Origin: an uncultured Clostridium sp.
GTDB lineage: Bacteria > Bacillota > Clostridia > Clostridiales > Clostridiaceae
DNA: 64,000 nucleotides
Assembly: GCF_900769625.1 (NCBI RefSeq)
Contig: NZ_CAAGHK010000014.1
Span: 1-64,000 of the forward strand
Reading direction: 5' to 3'
The notes under the pieces were generated by a model. The model searched no databases and was not told the origin of the DNA. It saw only the letters and a program-made list of their open reading frames with translations. Of this stretch, positions 50,426 through 59,785 are shown piece after piece. The translations under genes and the position numbers were made by a program. Position 1 is the first letter of the stretch. Every line of letters begins with the position of its first letter.

Positions 50426-52534
50426 ATGCTATATGTTGTGAAAAGAGATGGGAGAGAGGTAGAGTTTAATTCTGATAAGATAGCTCAGGCCATAAAAGGA
50501 GCAGCTAATGAAATTGGTTTATCTCTTAAGGAAAGTGAAGTTTTAACTACTGTTGCTAAGGTGACAGATTATATTGAATTAGATAATAAAGAGTCTATAA
50601 CTGTTGAAGAAATACAGAATTTTGTAGAAAGAGCATTACAAGACGAAGACCATATAGATATAGCCATAGCTTATTCAACATATAGAAAAGAAAGAACTAA
50701 AGTAAGAGAAATAAAATCAGATTTAATGAGAGCCATTCGTAAGATTGGTATTGAAACAGATAGAGACAATGCGAATGTAGGTAATAATTTCAGTTCAAAA
50801 TTATTAAGAATAGCATCTGAATCAAATAAATGGAATACTCTTGCTGTTATGCCTAAAAACTTAGCAAGAGCGCATGAAACTGGAGATTTATATTATCATG
50901 ATTTAGATAGTTATAATCTAACTGTTAATTGTCTTCATATACCAACAAAAGAAATGTTGGTTAATGGATTTAACACAGGATATGGAACAATTAATGCACC
51001 AAAAAGAATAGAAACAGCTGCTGAATTATCATGTATATTGTTACAATCTACTCAGAATGATATGTTCGGGGGACAGTCACATCCTGATTTTGATAATGAT
51101 ATGGCTATTTTTGTTGAACCGACAAGAGAAGAAGTAAGAAAGGAACTTGAAGAAATAGAAGTTCCTTCAGATAAAATAGATGAATTAACAGAGAAAAAAG
51201 TTAAGAAAAGAATACATCAAGCTATGCAGGGAGTTGTGTATAATTTAAACACAATGCATTCAAGAGCAGGTTCTCAGGTTCCATTTAGTTCAATAAACCT
51301 TGGATTACCTGAAAGTTCAGATGCTGCTTTAGTCTGTGAAATATTCCTGCTTGAATATGAAAAAGGATTAGGTAAAGGAGAACAGCCAATATTCCCTAAC
51401 ATAATTTTCAGAGTTAAGGATGGAGTTAACAGGGAAGAAGGCGATCCATACTTCTATTTATATGAATTAGCATGCAGAGTTGCTGCTAAGAGAATGAATC
51501 CTACATTCATGAATATTGATGCAGATTTTAATAAGGAATATTATGACCAGGGTTATGTTCCAGCAACAATGGGATGCAGGACTTATCTTATGAAGAATGT
51601 AAATGGAGAACCAGGATGCAAGGGAAGAGGAAATATTGCACCTACCACTCTTAATCTTCCTAGAATCGGTCTGCAGGCTAAAGGTAATTTAGATAAATTC
51701 TTTGAAATTTTAGATGCAAGACTTGAACTTGCAAAAGAATCATTGATGCATAGATATAATGTATTAAAGAATTTAAAAGTTAAGGATTTACCATTTGTTG
51801 CAGGTCAGGGACTTATGAAAGGTTCAGAAGGATTGAAGGCAGATGATTCAATAGAACCAATATTAAAGCAGGGAACATGGGGAATTGGATTTATAGGACT
51901 TGCAGAAACATTAGTTGCATTGACTGGTAAACATCATGGAGAAGATGAAAAGTCTAGAAAGTTAGGAATTAAGATAATTGAACATATAAGACAATATTGC
52001 GATAGATTAACTGAAGAATATAAATTAAACTGGAGCTGTTATGCTACACCAGCAGAAGGACTATCAGGTAAATTTATAAAACAGGATCAGAATATATTCG
52101 GAAGAATAAAAGGTGTAACTGATAAGGATTATTATACAAATAGTTTTCACATACCAGTATCTTATCCAATATCAATTAAGGATAAGATTGATATTGAAGC
52201 ACCATACCATAAGCTTTGTAACGGAGGTCATATAAGCTATATTGAAGTTGATGATGCTCCAACAGGAGAAGCTGTAATGGATATAATCAACTATGCATAT
52301 AAGAAAACAAATATCAGTTATATGGGAATTAACTTTCATATAAGATACTGCAAGAATTGTGGCACATATTTACAGGAACATCAACATAAATGTCCTAATT
52401 GCAAGAGTACTGACATTCAAGGAATTTCAAGAGTAACTGGATATTTAAGTCTTGATGAAAGATTTGGACCAGGAAAATATCATGAAAGAGAAGACAGAAT
52501 ATCTCATACTCAGAATCATAAACATCATTATTAA
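50426..52534 (+). CDS. nrdD: anaerobic ribonucleoside-triphosphate reductase (class III)
   Basis: Makes deoxynucleotides without oxygen, using a glycyl radical. 702 residues from ATG 50426 (GGAGGGAAG upstream). N-terminal ATP-cone about 1-90 (YVVKRDGREVEFNSDKIAQAI), then the barrel with NCLHIPTKEML, GMGCRTYLMKN-type region (PATMGCRTYLMKNVNGEPGC) and GIGFIGLAETLVAL. The C-terminal zinc site is CKNCGTYLQEHQHKCPNCKS and the radical glycine is in SRVTGYLSLDERFGPGK. Its activase gene nrdG lies 3.7 kb downstream, beyond two other genes. Confidence 0.96.
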   Translation: MLYVVKRDGREVEFNSDKIAQAIKGAANEIGLSLKESEVLTTVAKVTDYIELDNKESITVEEIQNFVERALQDEDHIDIAIAYSTYRKERTKVREIKSDLMRAIRKIGIETDRDNANVGNNFSSKLLRIASESNKWNTLAVMPKNLARAHETGDLYYHDLDSYNLTVNCLHIPTKEMLVNGFNTGYGTINAPKRIETAAELSCILLQSTQNDMFGGQSHPDFDNDMAIFVEPTREEVRKELEEIEVPSDKIDELTEKKVKKRIHQAMQGVVYNLNTMHSRAGSQVPFSSINLGLPESSDAALVCEIFLLEYEKGLGKGEQPIFPNIIFRVKDGVNREEGDPYFYLYELACRVAAKRMNPTFMNIDADFNKEYYDQGYVPATMGCRTYLMKNVNGEPGCKGRGNIAPTTLNLPRIGLQAKGNLDKFFEILDARLELAKESLMHRYNVLKNLKVKDLPFVAGQGLMKGSEGLKADDSIEPILKQGTWGIGFIGLAETLVALTGKHHGEDEKSRKLGIKIIEHIRQYCDRLTEEYKLNWSCYATPAEGLSGKFIKQDQNIFGRIKGVTDKDYYTNSFHIPVSYPISIKDKIDIEAPYHKLCNGGHISYIEVDDAPTGEAVMDIINYAYKKTNISYMGINFHIRYCKNCGTYLQEHQHKCPNCKSTDIQGISRVTGYLSLDERFGPGKYHEREDRISHTQNHKHHY

Positions 52535-52548
52535 TTAATATTAAACTA

Positions 52549-52585
52549 ATCCCTATAAGACAATTAAGTTTTATGGGGATATTTT
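52549..52585 (+). terminator. terminator after nrdD
   Basis: Stem ATCCCTATAA / TTATGGGGAT with a 12-base loop and ATTTTATT tail. It separates nrdD from the citrate synthase gene. Confidence 0.75.
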
Positions 52586-52855
52586 ATTATAAAAATAAAG
52601 TGTAATAATTATAATAAGAAAAACATAAAAATTTAAAGAATGCAATAAATAAAAAAAATCTTGCAATAAATTACCGTAATTGCTAGTAAAATAGCTGAAA
52701 ACACTAAAACTGTGAAGGAAGAGTAGTTTGTCATTGCAAAAAAATAATGATAATACTTGTCTATCACAGTAAAAATATGCTATTATAGATATGTACTGTA
52801 AATTGAAAGAAAATTATTTAAGCAATAAGTAAAAATAAAATATGGGGGAATTGGT
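52586..52855. other. intergenic region upstream of the citrate synthase-like gene
   Basis: AT-rich; GGGGGAATTGGT forms the ribosome site at its end. No riboswitch, repeat or open frame recognised. Confidence 0.5.
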
Positions 52856-54010
52856 ATGGTAGTAAATGAAAAAGAAGGAAAAAAGATTACTATAGTTGAT
52901 ACTACACTTAGAGATGGGGAGCAAACAGCAGGGGTAGTATTTGCTAATGAAGAAAAAGTAGTTATAGCACAAATGTTAAGCGATTTAGGAGTTGATCAAT
53001 TAGAAGTTGGTATTCCTACAATGGGAGGCGACGAAAAGCAGGCTATAAAGGAAATAGTAAAGAGAAATTTAAAACCAAGTATAATGGCTTGGAATAGAGC
53101 TGTTATCAGTGATATTGAACAGTCAATAGATTGTGGCGTTGATGCAGTTGCAATATCAACATCAGTATCCGATATCCATATCCAGCATAAACTTAAGAAA
53201 TCAAGAGAATGGGTATTAGAAAACATGGTTAAATCTGTTGAATTTGCAAAGAAAAACGGATTATATGTTTCTGTTAATGGTGAAGATGCATCAAGAGCTG
53301 ATAGGGAGTTTTTAATTGAATTTATAAATGCTGCTAAACAGTCAGGTGCTGATAGATTTAGATTCTGTGATACTGTTGGCATAATGGAACCATTCAGACT
53401 TAAGGAAGAAATTAAATATCTTTATGATAATACAAAATTTGATATAGAAATGCATACACATAATGATTTTGGTATGGCTACAGCTAATGCTTTAGCAGGT
53501 CTTCATGGTGGTGCTACACACGTTGGTGTTACTGTAAATGGACTTGGTGAAAGAGCAGGAAATGCTGCTTTAGAAGAAGTATTAATGTCTCTTATGATAG
53601 TTTGCGGATACAAGGGAGAAAATATAAATACAAAGATGTTCAGAGAAGTATCAGAATATGTTTCAAGGGCATCGGGAAGAGAGCTTCCTAAGTGGAAAGC
53701 AATTGTTGGTACAAATATGTTTGCTCATGAATCAGGAATTCATGCTGATGGAGCATTAAAGGATCCTAAAAATTATGAAGCATTTGATCCATCAATCGTT
53801 GGGCTTGAAAGACAGATTGTTATAGGAAAGCATTCAGGAAGAGCAGCAATAGTCAACAAGTTTAAAGAATACAGCATCGATCTTACAGATGAAGAATCAA
53901 AGGGAATTTTAGAGCTTGTTAGATCTACTGCAGTAAGATTGAAGAGAACACTTTTTGATAAGGAACTTGTTCAGTTATATAAGGATTATCATAGAAATCT
54001 TAATGATTAA
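52856..54010 (+). CDS. Re-citrate synthase / homocitrate synthase family enzyme
   Basis: 384 residues of the DRE-TIM metallolyase (isopropylmalate/homocitrate synthase) superfamily. IVDTTLRDGEQTAGV holds the catalytic Arg/Asp; QLEVGIPTMGGDE, FRFCDTVGI and the metal ligands in EMHTHNDFGMATANA and GVTVNGLGERAGNAALEEV are present, and HESGIHADGALKD follows. It lacks the C-terminal regulatory LeuA domain, so it is not isopropylmalate synthase. The next gene is aconitase, as for the Re-citrate synthase of C. acetobutylicum and related species. Citrate formation from oxaloacetate and acetyl-CoA for glutamate synthesis is therefore more likely than a NifV role; no nif genes are present. Confidence 0.85.
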   Translation: MVVNEKEGKKITIVDTTLRDGEQTAGVVFANEEKVVIAQMLSDLGVDQLEVGIPTMGGDEKQAIKEIVKRNLKPSIMAWNRAVISDIEQSIDCGVDAVAISTSVSDIHIQHKLKKSREWVLENMVKSVEFAKKNGLYVSVNGEDASRADREFLIEFINAAKQSGADRFRFCDTVGIMEPFRLKEEIKYLYDNTKFDIEMHTHNDFGMATANALAGLHGGATHVGVTVNGLGERAGNAALEEVLMSLMIVCGYKGENINTKMFREVSEYVSRASGRELPKWKAIVGTNMFAHESGIHADGALKDPKNYEAFDPSIVGLERQIVIGKHSGRAAIVNKFKEYSIDLTDEESKGILELVRSTAVRLKRTLFDKELVQLYKDYHRNLND

Positions 54011-54065
54011 TAATAAAAATGAAATATTAATTACGGATATAGAGTATAAATAAAATTATTTCAAT

Positions 54066-54108
54066 CATATTCACTATTGAATAAATATGATTATTAATAG
54101 TGAATATG
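54066..54108. terminator. inverted repeat between the citrate synthase and aconitase genes
   Basis: Perfect 13-bp arms CATATTCACTATT / AATAGTGAATATG with a 17-base spacer, followed by a moderately T-rich stretch. Could be an attenuating terminator or an operator for the aconitase gene. Confidence 0.6.
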
Positions 54109-54171
54109 TGTTATATTTGATTATATTTTTTAAAAATACATAATAAGCAATGAAATAGGGGGATTACTAAA

Positions 54172-56100
54172 GTGGGAGATAATTTAGTATACAAGATTTT
54201 AAAGAGTCATATAGTTGAAGGTGAACTAAAGGCAGGAGAACCAGTAGCATTAAAAATTGATAAGACTTTGACTCAGGACTCAACAGGCACAATGGCATAC
54301 CTTCAATTAGAAGCAATGGGCATTGACAGAGTTAAAACAAAAAAATCAGTAGCATTTGTAGATCATAATATGTTACAACAGGGATTTGAAAATGCTGATG
54401 ACCATAAATTTATTCAAACTGTTGCATCTAAATATGGAGTATATTTTTCAAAACCAGGTAACGGTATTTGTCACCAGATATTCTTAGAAAGATTCTCAAC
54501 TCCTGGAGATACATTAATAGGATCAGACAGCCATACTCCAACAGCTGGTGGAGTAGGAATGCTTGCAATGGGAGCAGGTGGATTAGATGTTGCTTTAGCT
54601 ATGGGTGGCGGAGCATATAATATAAACACTCCAAAGGTTGTTAAGGTTGAACTTACAGGAGCATTAAACAAGATGGTTTCTGCTAAAGATGTAATTCTTG
54701 AAGTATTAAGAATGCTTACAGTTAAAGGTGGAGTAGGAAAAGTATTTGAATATGCAGGTGAAGGTGTTAAGAGTCTTTCAGTTCCAGAAAGAGCAACTAT
54801 AACTAATATGGGTGCAGAACTTGGAGCAACAACTTCAATATTCCCAAGTGATGAAAGAACTTTAGAATTCTTCAAGGCTCAGGGAAGAGAAGAAGACTGG
54901 ATAGAATTCAAACCAGATGCAGATGCTGTTTACGATGAAGTTGTAACTGTTAATCTTAGTGAATTAGAACCATTAACAGCTAAACCACATATGCCAGATA
55001 ATGTAGTTAAGGTTACTGAAGCTGGAAAGATAAAAGTTGACCAGGTATTTATCGGAAGCTGTACAAACTCTTCATATATGGATTTAATGAAGGTTGCAAG
55101 AATCTTAAAGGATAAAAAGGTTAATCCTAATGTAAGTTTAGTAATCGGACCTGGCTCAAGACAGGTTATGGAGATGATTGCTAGAAATGGTGCATTAGCA
55201 GATATAATCAGTGCAGGAGCAAGAATACTTGAAAACTCTTGTGGACCTTGTATCGGTATGGGTCAAGCTCCTGGAACAAATGGAATATCTTTAAGAACTG
55301 TAAACAGAAACTTCTACGGAAGAAGTGGAACATTATCAGGACAAATATATATTGTCAGCCCAGAAACTGCTGCAGTTTCTGCAATTAATGGATATCTAAC
55401 TGATCCAAGAAAAATGATTAATGATGTTGATTTAGATATTGAAATGCCAGAAAAATTCATTATAGATGATTCAATGATTTTACCACCAGCACCAACTAAT
55501 GCAGAAGTAGAAGTTGTAAGAGGACCAAACATAAAACCATTCCCAATAGGAAAGCCATTAGGTGAAGAAGTAGATGGAAAGGTAGTTATCAAGGTTGATG
55601 ATAATATAACAACAGACCATATTATGCCTTCAAACTCTAAGTTATTACCATTTAGATCTAATATTCCTTATCTTTCAGAATTCTGTTTCAGCACAATCGA
55701 TGCAGATTTCCCTAAAAGAGCTAAGGAAAATAATGGCGGATTCATTATTGCAGGAGAAAATTATGGTCAAGGTTCAAGTAGAGAACATGCTGCTTTAGCA
55801 CCATTATACTTAGGAATTAAGGGAGTTGTGGCTAAGTCATTCGCTAGAATTCATAAAGCTAACTTAATCAACAATGGAATAATTCCAATGGAGTTCAAGA
55901 ACCCAGCAGACTATGATAAGATTGATTTATTAGATGAATTAAAAATTGATGGAGTTCAAAATGCTTTAGCAGAGGGAAAAGTTATAGTTAAGAACATAAC
56001 TAAAGGTCTTGAATTCGAAGCTGTTGCTGACTTAACTGAAAAAGAAATTGCTGTAATAAAAGCAGGCGGAAGATTAAATTACGTAAAACATAGCAGCTAA
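54172..56100 (+). CDS. aconitate hydratase
   Basis: Isomerises citrate to isocitrate. 642 residues, the shorter form found in anaerobes. GTG start with AGGGGGA upstream. [4Fe-4S] ligands: IGSCTNSSYMDL and ENSCGPCIGMGQAPGTNG; substrate residues in DSHTPTAGGVGMLAMGAGG; C-terminal swivel domain with DDNITTDHIMPSN and YGQGSSREHAALAPLYLG. Follows the citrate synthase gene by 161 bases. In C. acetobutylicum the isocitrate dehydrogenase gene comes next; here it is nrdG, so the last step to 2-oxoglutarate must be encoded elsewhere. Confidence 0.95.
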   Translation: MGDNLVYKILKSHIVEGELKAGEPVALKIDKTLTQDSTGTMAYLQLEAMGIDRVKTKKSVAFVDHNMLQQGFENADDHKFIQTVASKYGVYFSKPGNGICHQIFLERFSTPGDTLIGSDSHTPTAGGVGMLAMGAGGLDVALAMGGGAYNINTPKVVKVELTGALNKMVSAKDVILEVLRMLTVKGGVGKVFEYAGEGVKSLSVPERATITNMGAELGATTSIFPSDERTLEFFKAQGREEDWIEFKPDADAVYDEVVTVNLSELEPLTAKPHMPDNVVKVTEAGKIKVDQVFIGSCTNSSYMDLMKVARILKDKKVNPNVSLVIGPGSRQVMEMIARNGALADIISAGARILENSCGPCIGMGQAPGTNGISLRTVNRNFYGRSGTLSGQIYIVSPETAAVSAINGYLTDPRKMINDVDLDIEMPEKFIIDDSMILPPAPTNAEVEVVRGPNIKPFPIGKPLGEEVDGKVVIKVDDNITTDHIMPSNSKLLPFRSNIPYLSEFCFSTIDADFPKRAKENNGGFIIAGENYGQGSSREHAALAPLYLGIKGVVAKSFARIHKANLINNGIIPMEFKNPADYDKIDLLDELKIDGVQNALAEGKVIVKNITKGLEFEAVADLTEKEIAVIKAGGRLNYVKHSS

Positions 56101-56132
56101 TTAAGAAATAAAAAATAGTTTTAAAATAGAGA

Positions 56133-56176
56133 AACAGATTAGTGTATAACTTTTAATATACTAATCTGTTTTTTTA
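56133..56176 (+). terminator. terminator after aconitase
   Basis: AACAGATTAGTGTATA pairs with TATACTAATCTGTT (one bulge), then T7. Confidence 0.92.
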
Positions 56177-56277
56177 GTTTAGTGATATAATATTCTTAGG
56201 GATAATTAATAGTGTGAATAGATAGATAAAAGATAAAGAAACTAAATAATAATGTTAATTATAGGAGTTTGATAAAT

Positions 56278-56787
56278 ATGGATAAAAGTATTAGATTATC
56301 AGGAATTGCATATGAGAGTCTTGTTAATGGTCCTGGAATGAGAAGAGTATTTTTTGCACAAGGCTGTAGACATAACTGTAAAGGCTGTTTTAATCCTGAT
56401 ACTCATGATTTTAATGGTGGAGAAGAACGTAATATGGATGAACTTATAGAAGCTGTTAAAGAGAATCCTATGCTCAGAGGAGTTACATTCAGTGGTGGTG
56501 ATCCTTGGGAGCAGGCTGACAAGTTTGCATATATGGCAAAGGCATTTAAGGACAGTGGATTAAGTGTATGGTCTTATACAGGATATACTTATGAATATAT
56601 ACTTGAACATAAGGATGAAAGAAACGGCTGGAATGAATTACTAAATAATATAGATGTACTTGTAGATGGAAGATTTGAAGAGGATAAGGTGGAAGAAGGA
56701 CTGAAATTTAGAGGTTCATCAAATCAGAGAATAATACACGTAAAAGATACATTAAAACAAGGAAATGTGATAACACTTAATTATTAA
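56278..56787 (+). CDS. nrdG: anaerobic ribonucleotide reductase activating protein
   Basis: Radical SAM enzyme that puts the glycyl radical on NrdD. 169 residues from ATG 56278 (GGAG at 10 bases; the TTG at 56269 is too close). YESLVNGPGMRRVFFAQGCRHNCKGCFNPDTHDF carries the CX3CX2C cluster motif; GVTFSGGDPWEQ is the GGE-like SAM motif; DVLVDGRFEED and RGSSNQRIIHV are typical of NrdG. It is separated from nrdD by the citrate synthase and aconitase genes and has its own upstream terminator, so it is expressed independently. Confidence 0.95.
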   Translation: MDKSIRLSGIAYESLVNGPGMRRVFFAQGCRHNCKGCFNPDTHDFNGGEERNMDELIEAVKENPMLRGVTFSGGDPWEQADKFAYMAKAFKDSGLSVWSYTGYTYEYILEHKDERNGWNELLNNIDVLVDGRFEEDKVEEGLKFRGSSNQRIIHVKDTLKQGNVITLNY

Positions 56788-56986
56788 TGTATATAAGTTC
56801 TAATAATGAATTTACAGTAAAGATTTTATCTTTAATTTATAATTATCAAATGTCAATTGAAATATATATTATAATTAATATGATTTTAGCGGGGAATTTA
56901 GTGAAAAAGAAGGAATTAATTCTCTTGAAAGAGGAGAAAAATTCAGATGCACATATAAAGTTACAGCGAAATAAAAATCATAGATG

Positions 56987-57083
56987 TTATCAACATAAAC
57001 CATCTTTAAAAGTTGAAAGCTATTCACAGATGTGTAGAAAAAATATAAATATGTGTGGATTATTATTATTTAATTGTGGATAA
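56987..57083. promoter_or_regulatory. cluster of DnaA-box-like sequences upstream of mpg
   Basis: Within 97 bases: TTATCAACA (56987), CTATTCACA (57020), TGTGTAGAA (57031), TGTGGATTA (57054) and a perfect TGTGGATAA (57075, reverse of TTATCCACA). The first four differ from TTWTNCACA at one position each. The surrounding 330 bases (56788-57119) hold no convincing gene. Confidence 0.4.
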
Positions 57084-57119
57084 ACTTAAACATATATTTA
57101 TTAAAAAGTTGGTGAAAAC

Positions 57120-57731
57120 ATGATTATAGAAAAAAGCTTTTATAGAAAAGGTGCTTTAGAACTAGCCGAAAAACTTTTGGGAAAAATTCTTGTTAGAAAA
57201 GTAGATGGAAGAGTTTTAAAAGGAAAGATAGTCGAGACAGAAGCGTATATTGGAGAGATAGATAAAGCATCTCATGCTTATAATAGCAGAAGAACAGAAA
57301 GAACAGAGCCTTTATTTCATGAAGGCGGTATAGCATACGTATATTTTATATATGGATTATATCACTGTTTTAATGTAATAAGCGGTGAAAAAGATAAAGG
57401 TGAAGGGGTGCTGATAAGAGCTGTTGAGCCGTTAAATGAATTTGATTATATTTCACAAAAAAGATTTAAGAAGGATTTCAATGAACTTAGCAATGACAAG
57501 AAAAAAACATTAACTAATGGCCCTTCCAAGCTTTGTATGGCTTATTCAATCGATAAGAGCGATAATTACAAAAAACTTTATGAAGAAAGCGATTTTTATA
57601 TAGAAGATTCTACAGAAGATAACTTTGAGATAGTGAAGACGACACGCATAGGAATTGACTACGCTGAAGAAGCAATAGAGTTTCCATGGAGATTTTATAT
57701 AAAAGATAATCCGTATATATCAGTAAAATAA
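57120..57731 (+). CDS. 3-methyladenine DNA glycosylase (AAG/MPG family)
   Basis: Excises alkylated purines. 203 residues, normal for the bacterial family: FYRKGALELAEKLLGKILVRK, GKIVETEAYIGEIDKASHAY with the catalytic Glu, GGIAYVYFIYGLYHCFNVI, GVLIRAVEP, NGPSKLCMAYSID and TTRIGIDYAEEAIEFPWRFY. The ribosome site is weak (GGTGAAAAC). It follows a DnaA-box-like cluster and ends in a terminator. Confidence 0.95.
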   Translation: MIIEKSFYRKGALELAEKLLGKILVRKVDGRVLKGKIVETEAYIGEIDKASHAYNSRRTERTEPLFHEGGIAYVYFIYGLYHCFNVISGEKDKGEGVLIRAVEPLNEFDYISQKRFKKDFNELSNDKKKTLTNGPSKLCMAYSIDKSDNYKKLYEESDFYIEDSTEDNFEIVKTTRIGIDYAEEAIEFPWRFYIKDNPYISVK

Positions 57732-57741
57732 ATTGAATTAT

Positions 57742-57785
57742 AAGTTCTGAATTGGCTGTAAGAAAGCTGATTCAGAACTTTTTGT
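57742..57785 (+). terminator. terminator after the DNA glycosylase gene
   Basis: Stem AAGTTCTGAAT / ATTCAGAACTT with inner CT/AG pairing in the loop and TTTTT tail. Confidence 0.88.
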
Positions 57786-57807
57786 ATATGTAATAAGTTT
57801 ACTCAGA

Positions 57808-57842
57808 TTAAGTATTGTCAAGAAATTACGACAAATACTTAA
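57808..57842. promoter_or_regulatory. inverted repeat, possible operator
   Basis: TTAAGTATTGTC and GACAAATACTTAA are complementary except for one extra base, with a 10-base spacer and no T tail. It lies 57 bases before a small open frame. Confidence 0.4.
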
Positions 57843-57898
57843 ACAGCAGTATAGTTTTATTATGCAGAATTAAATATCTTAGGTAAAAGGTGATTTTC

Positions 57899-58003
57899 AT
57901 GATATTAAGAGTTGAACGAAAAGAAACAAAAAATTATGATAACACTACCGATGAAAAATTTATTGAAAGTTTTAGATTTTTTTATTTAAAATTGAATAAT
58001 TAA
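57899..58003 (+). CDS. possible small protein of 34 residues
   Basis: ATG 57899 preceded by AAAGGTG gives MILRVERKETKNYDNTTDEK followed by 14 more residues (FIESFRFFYLKLNN). Charged and soluble; no family recognised. It is the only candidate in the 488-base gap between the glycosylase gene and pckA. Confidence 0.35.
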   Translation: MILRVERKETKNYDNTTDEKFIESFRFFYLKLNN

Positions 58004-58219
58004 TGGAATATTAAATTCAAGAATTATATTTTTTCAGAATTATTATAAGTATAGATTCATATTATTTTAATAGCGGAAAGGTTATTGTAGGATTTTTATC
58101 ATTCACTTTTGGGGTTAAAAATGAATATTTATAATTATAAGAATTGCAATTATTAAAATAGCAGATATAATTAGTAGCATTTTTATTCTATTAATAATAT
58201 TAAGGGAGATATTTTATAG

Positions 58220-59785
58220 ATGTTAGATAATTTAGATTACTTAAATATAAAAGAATATAAAAGAATATATAGAAATTTAAGTATACCAGAACTTATGGAA
58301 TTTGCAATTAAAAGAGGAGAAGGTATTCTATCTGATAAAGGTGCTTTAGTAGTAAATACAGGAAAGTATACTGGAAGATCGCCAAAAGACAGATTTATTG
58401 TCAGAGATAAAATAACAGATGCTGATTTAAATTGGAATAATGTTAATCTGCCAATAGATGCAGACAAGTTTGCTAAAATACATGGAGAAGTATTGGAATA
58501 TCTTAAAGGGAAGGACTTGTTTATATTTGATGGTCATGTAGGAGCTTCAAAAAAATACAGCATGCCTATACGTGTTATATGTGAATATGCATACCAGGCT
58601 ATGTTTGCCAGCCATATGTTTAGAAGGCCAGATGAAAAACAGCTTGATAATCATCAGCCTGAATTTAATATAATTGCTGTTCCAGGATTTAAAGCAAAAG
58701 GAAAAGAAGATGGTCTTAATTCAGAAGCATTTATTCTTATCAATTTTTCAAAGAAACTTATACTTATTGGTGGAACAGCATATTCTGGTGAGATAAAGAA
58801 ATCAGTATTTTCAGTGATGAATTATCTTTTACCTAAAAAAGGTGTACTGCCTATGCACTGCTCAGCAAATAAAGGAGAAGATGGAAATACAGTAATATTC
58901 TTTGGATTATCAGGTACAGGAAAAACAACATTATCCACAGATCCCTTGCGAAAATTAATTGGAGATGATGAACACGGTTGGTCTGATGAAGGTGTATTCA
59001 ATTTTGAAGGAGGATGCTATGCAAAGACAATCGGGCTTGATAAAGAAAAGGAAATAGAGATATACAATGCAATAAAATTTGGTACAATTCTTGAAAATGT
59101 AGTATTGGATAAGAATGGAGCACCTAATTATGATGATAGTAGATTTACTGAAAATACAAGAGCGGCATATCCAGTAGATTATGTGGAAAATGTTGATCTT
59201 ACAGGTTTAGGAAATAATCCTCATAAGATAATATTTTTGACAGCAGATGCAACTGGAATCATGCCGCCAATAAGCAAATTGACAAAGGAAGCAGCTATGT
59301 ATCATTTTATGTCTGGCTATACAAGCAAGGTGGCTGGAACAGAAAGAGGGATAGTAGAGCCACAGGCTACATTCTCAGACTGCTTTGGAGGGCCATTTAT
59401 GTTAATGAATCCTATAGTATATGCTCATCTGCTTGGTGAAAAAATAAATAAATTCAATACAGAAGTTTATCTTATAAACACTGGATGGATACGTGGTGGT
59501 TATGGAAACGGTGAAAGAATTAATCTGTTATATACAAGAGAAATGGTTAATGCCGTCATTGATGATAAATTAAACAATGTAAAGTTTTATGAACATCCAG
59601 TATTCAAATTATTAATACCTGCTGAATGCCCAAATGTTCCAAAAGAAGTACTTAATCCTCGAGAATTATGGGATGATAAAGAAGAATATGATAAGAAAGC
59701 TTTGCAGTTGGCAGAAAACTTTAAAGATAATTTTAAACAATTTAAAAATGTTTCAGAGGATATTGTAAATGCAGGAGTTAAATAA
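58220..59785 (+). CDS. pckA: phosphoenolpyruvate carboxykinase (ATP)
   Basis: Converts oxaloacetate and ATP to PEP and CO2 (or the reverse). 521 residues, ATP-type: NTGKYTGRSPKDRFIVRD, VICEYAYQAMFASHMF, HCSANKGEDGNTVIFFGLSGTGKTTLSTD (kinase-1a P-loop), DDEHGWSDEGVFNFEGGCYAKTI (metal and oxaloacetate site), FTENTRAAYPVDYV, INTGWIRGGYGNGERINL. Links C4 acids to glycolysis and may supply oxaloacetate for the citrate synthase nearby. AAGGGAGATA is the ribosome site; the leader is AT-rich. Confidence 0.96.
   Translation: MLDNLDYLNIKEYKRIYRNLSIPELMEFAIKRGEGILSDKGALVVNTGKYTGRSPKDRFIVRDKITDADLNWNNVNLPIDADKFAKIHGEVLEYLKGKDLFIFDGHVGASKKYSMPIRVICEYAYQAMFASHMFRRPDEKQLDNHQPEFNIIAVPGFKAKGKEDGLNSEAFILINFSKKLILIGGTAYSGEIKKSVFSVMNYLLPKKGVLPMHCSANKGEDGNTVIFFGLSGTGKTTLSTDPLRKLIGDDEHGWSDEGVFNFEGGCYAKTIGLDKEKEIEIYNAIKFGTILENVVLDKNGAPNYDDSRFTENTRAAYPVDYVENVDLTGLGNNPHKIIFLTADATGIMPPISKLTKEAAMYHFMSGYTSKVAGTERGIVEPQATFSDCFGGPFMLMNPIVYAHLLGEKINKFNTEVYLINTGWIRGGYGNGERINLLYTREMVNAVIDDKLNNVKFYEHPVFKLLIPAECPNVPKEVLNPRELWDDKEEYDKKALQLAENFKDNFKQFKNVSEDIVNAGVK

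Noticed and set aside
52856..54010. Call as 2-isopropylmalate synthase (leuA)
   Set aside because: It is too short, lacks the LeuA regulatory domain, no leu genes are adjacent, and aconitase follows directly.
56787..57083. 98-residue open frame after nrdG
   Set aside because: No ribosome site, no protein-like composition, and it overlaps the DnaA-box-like cluster; it begins on the last base of nrdG by chance.
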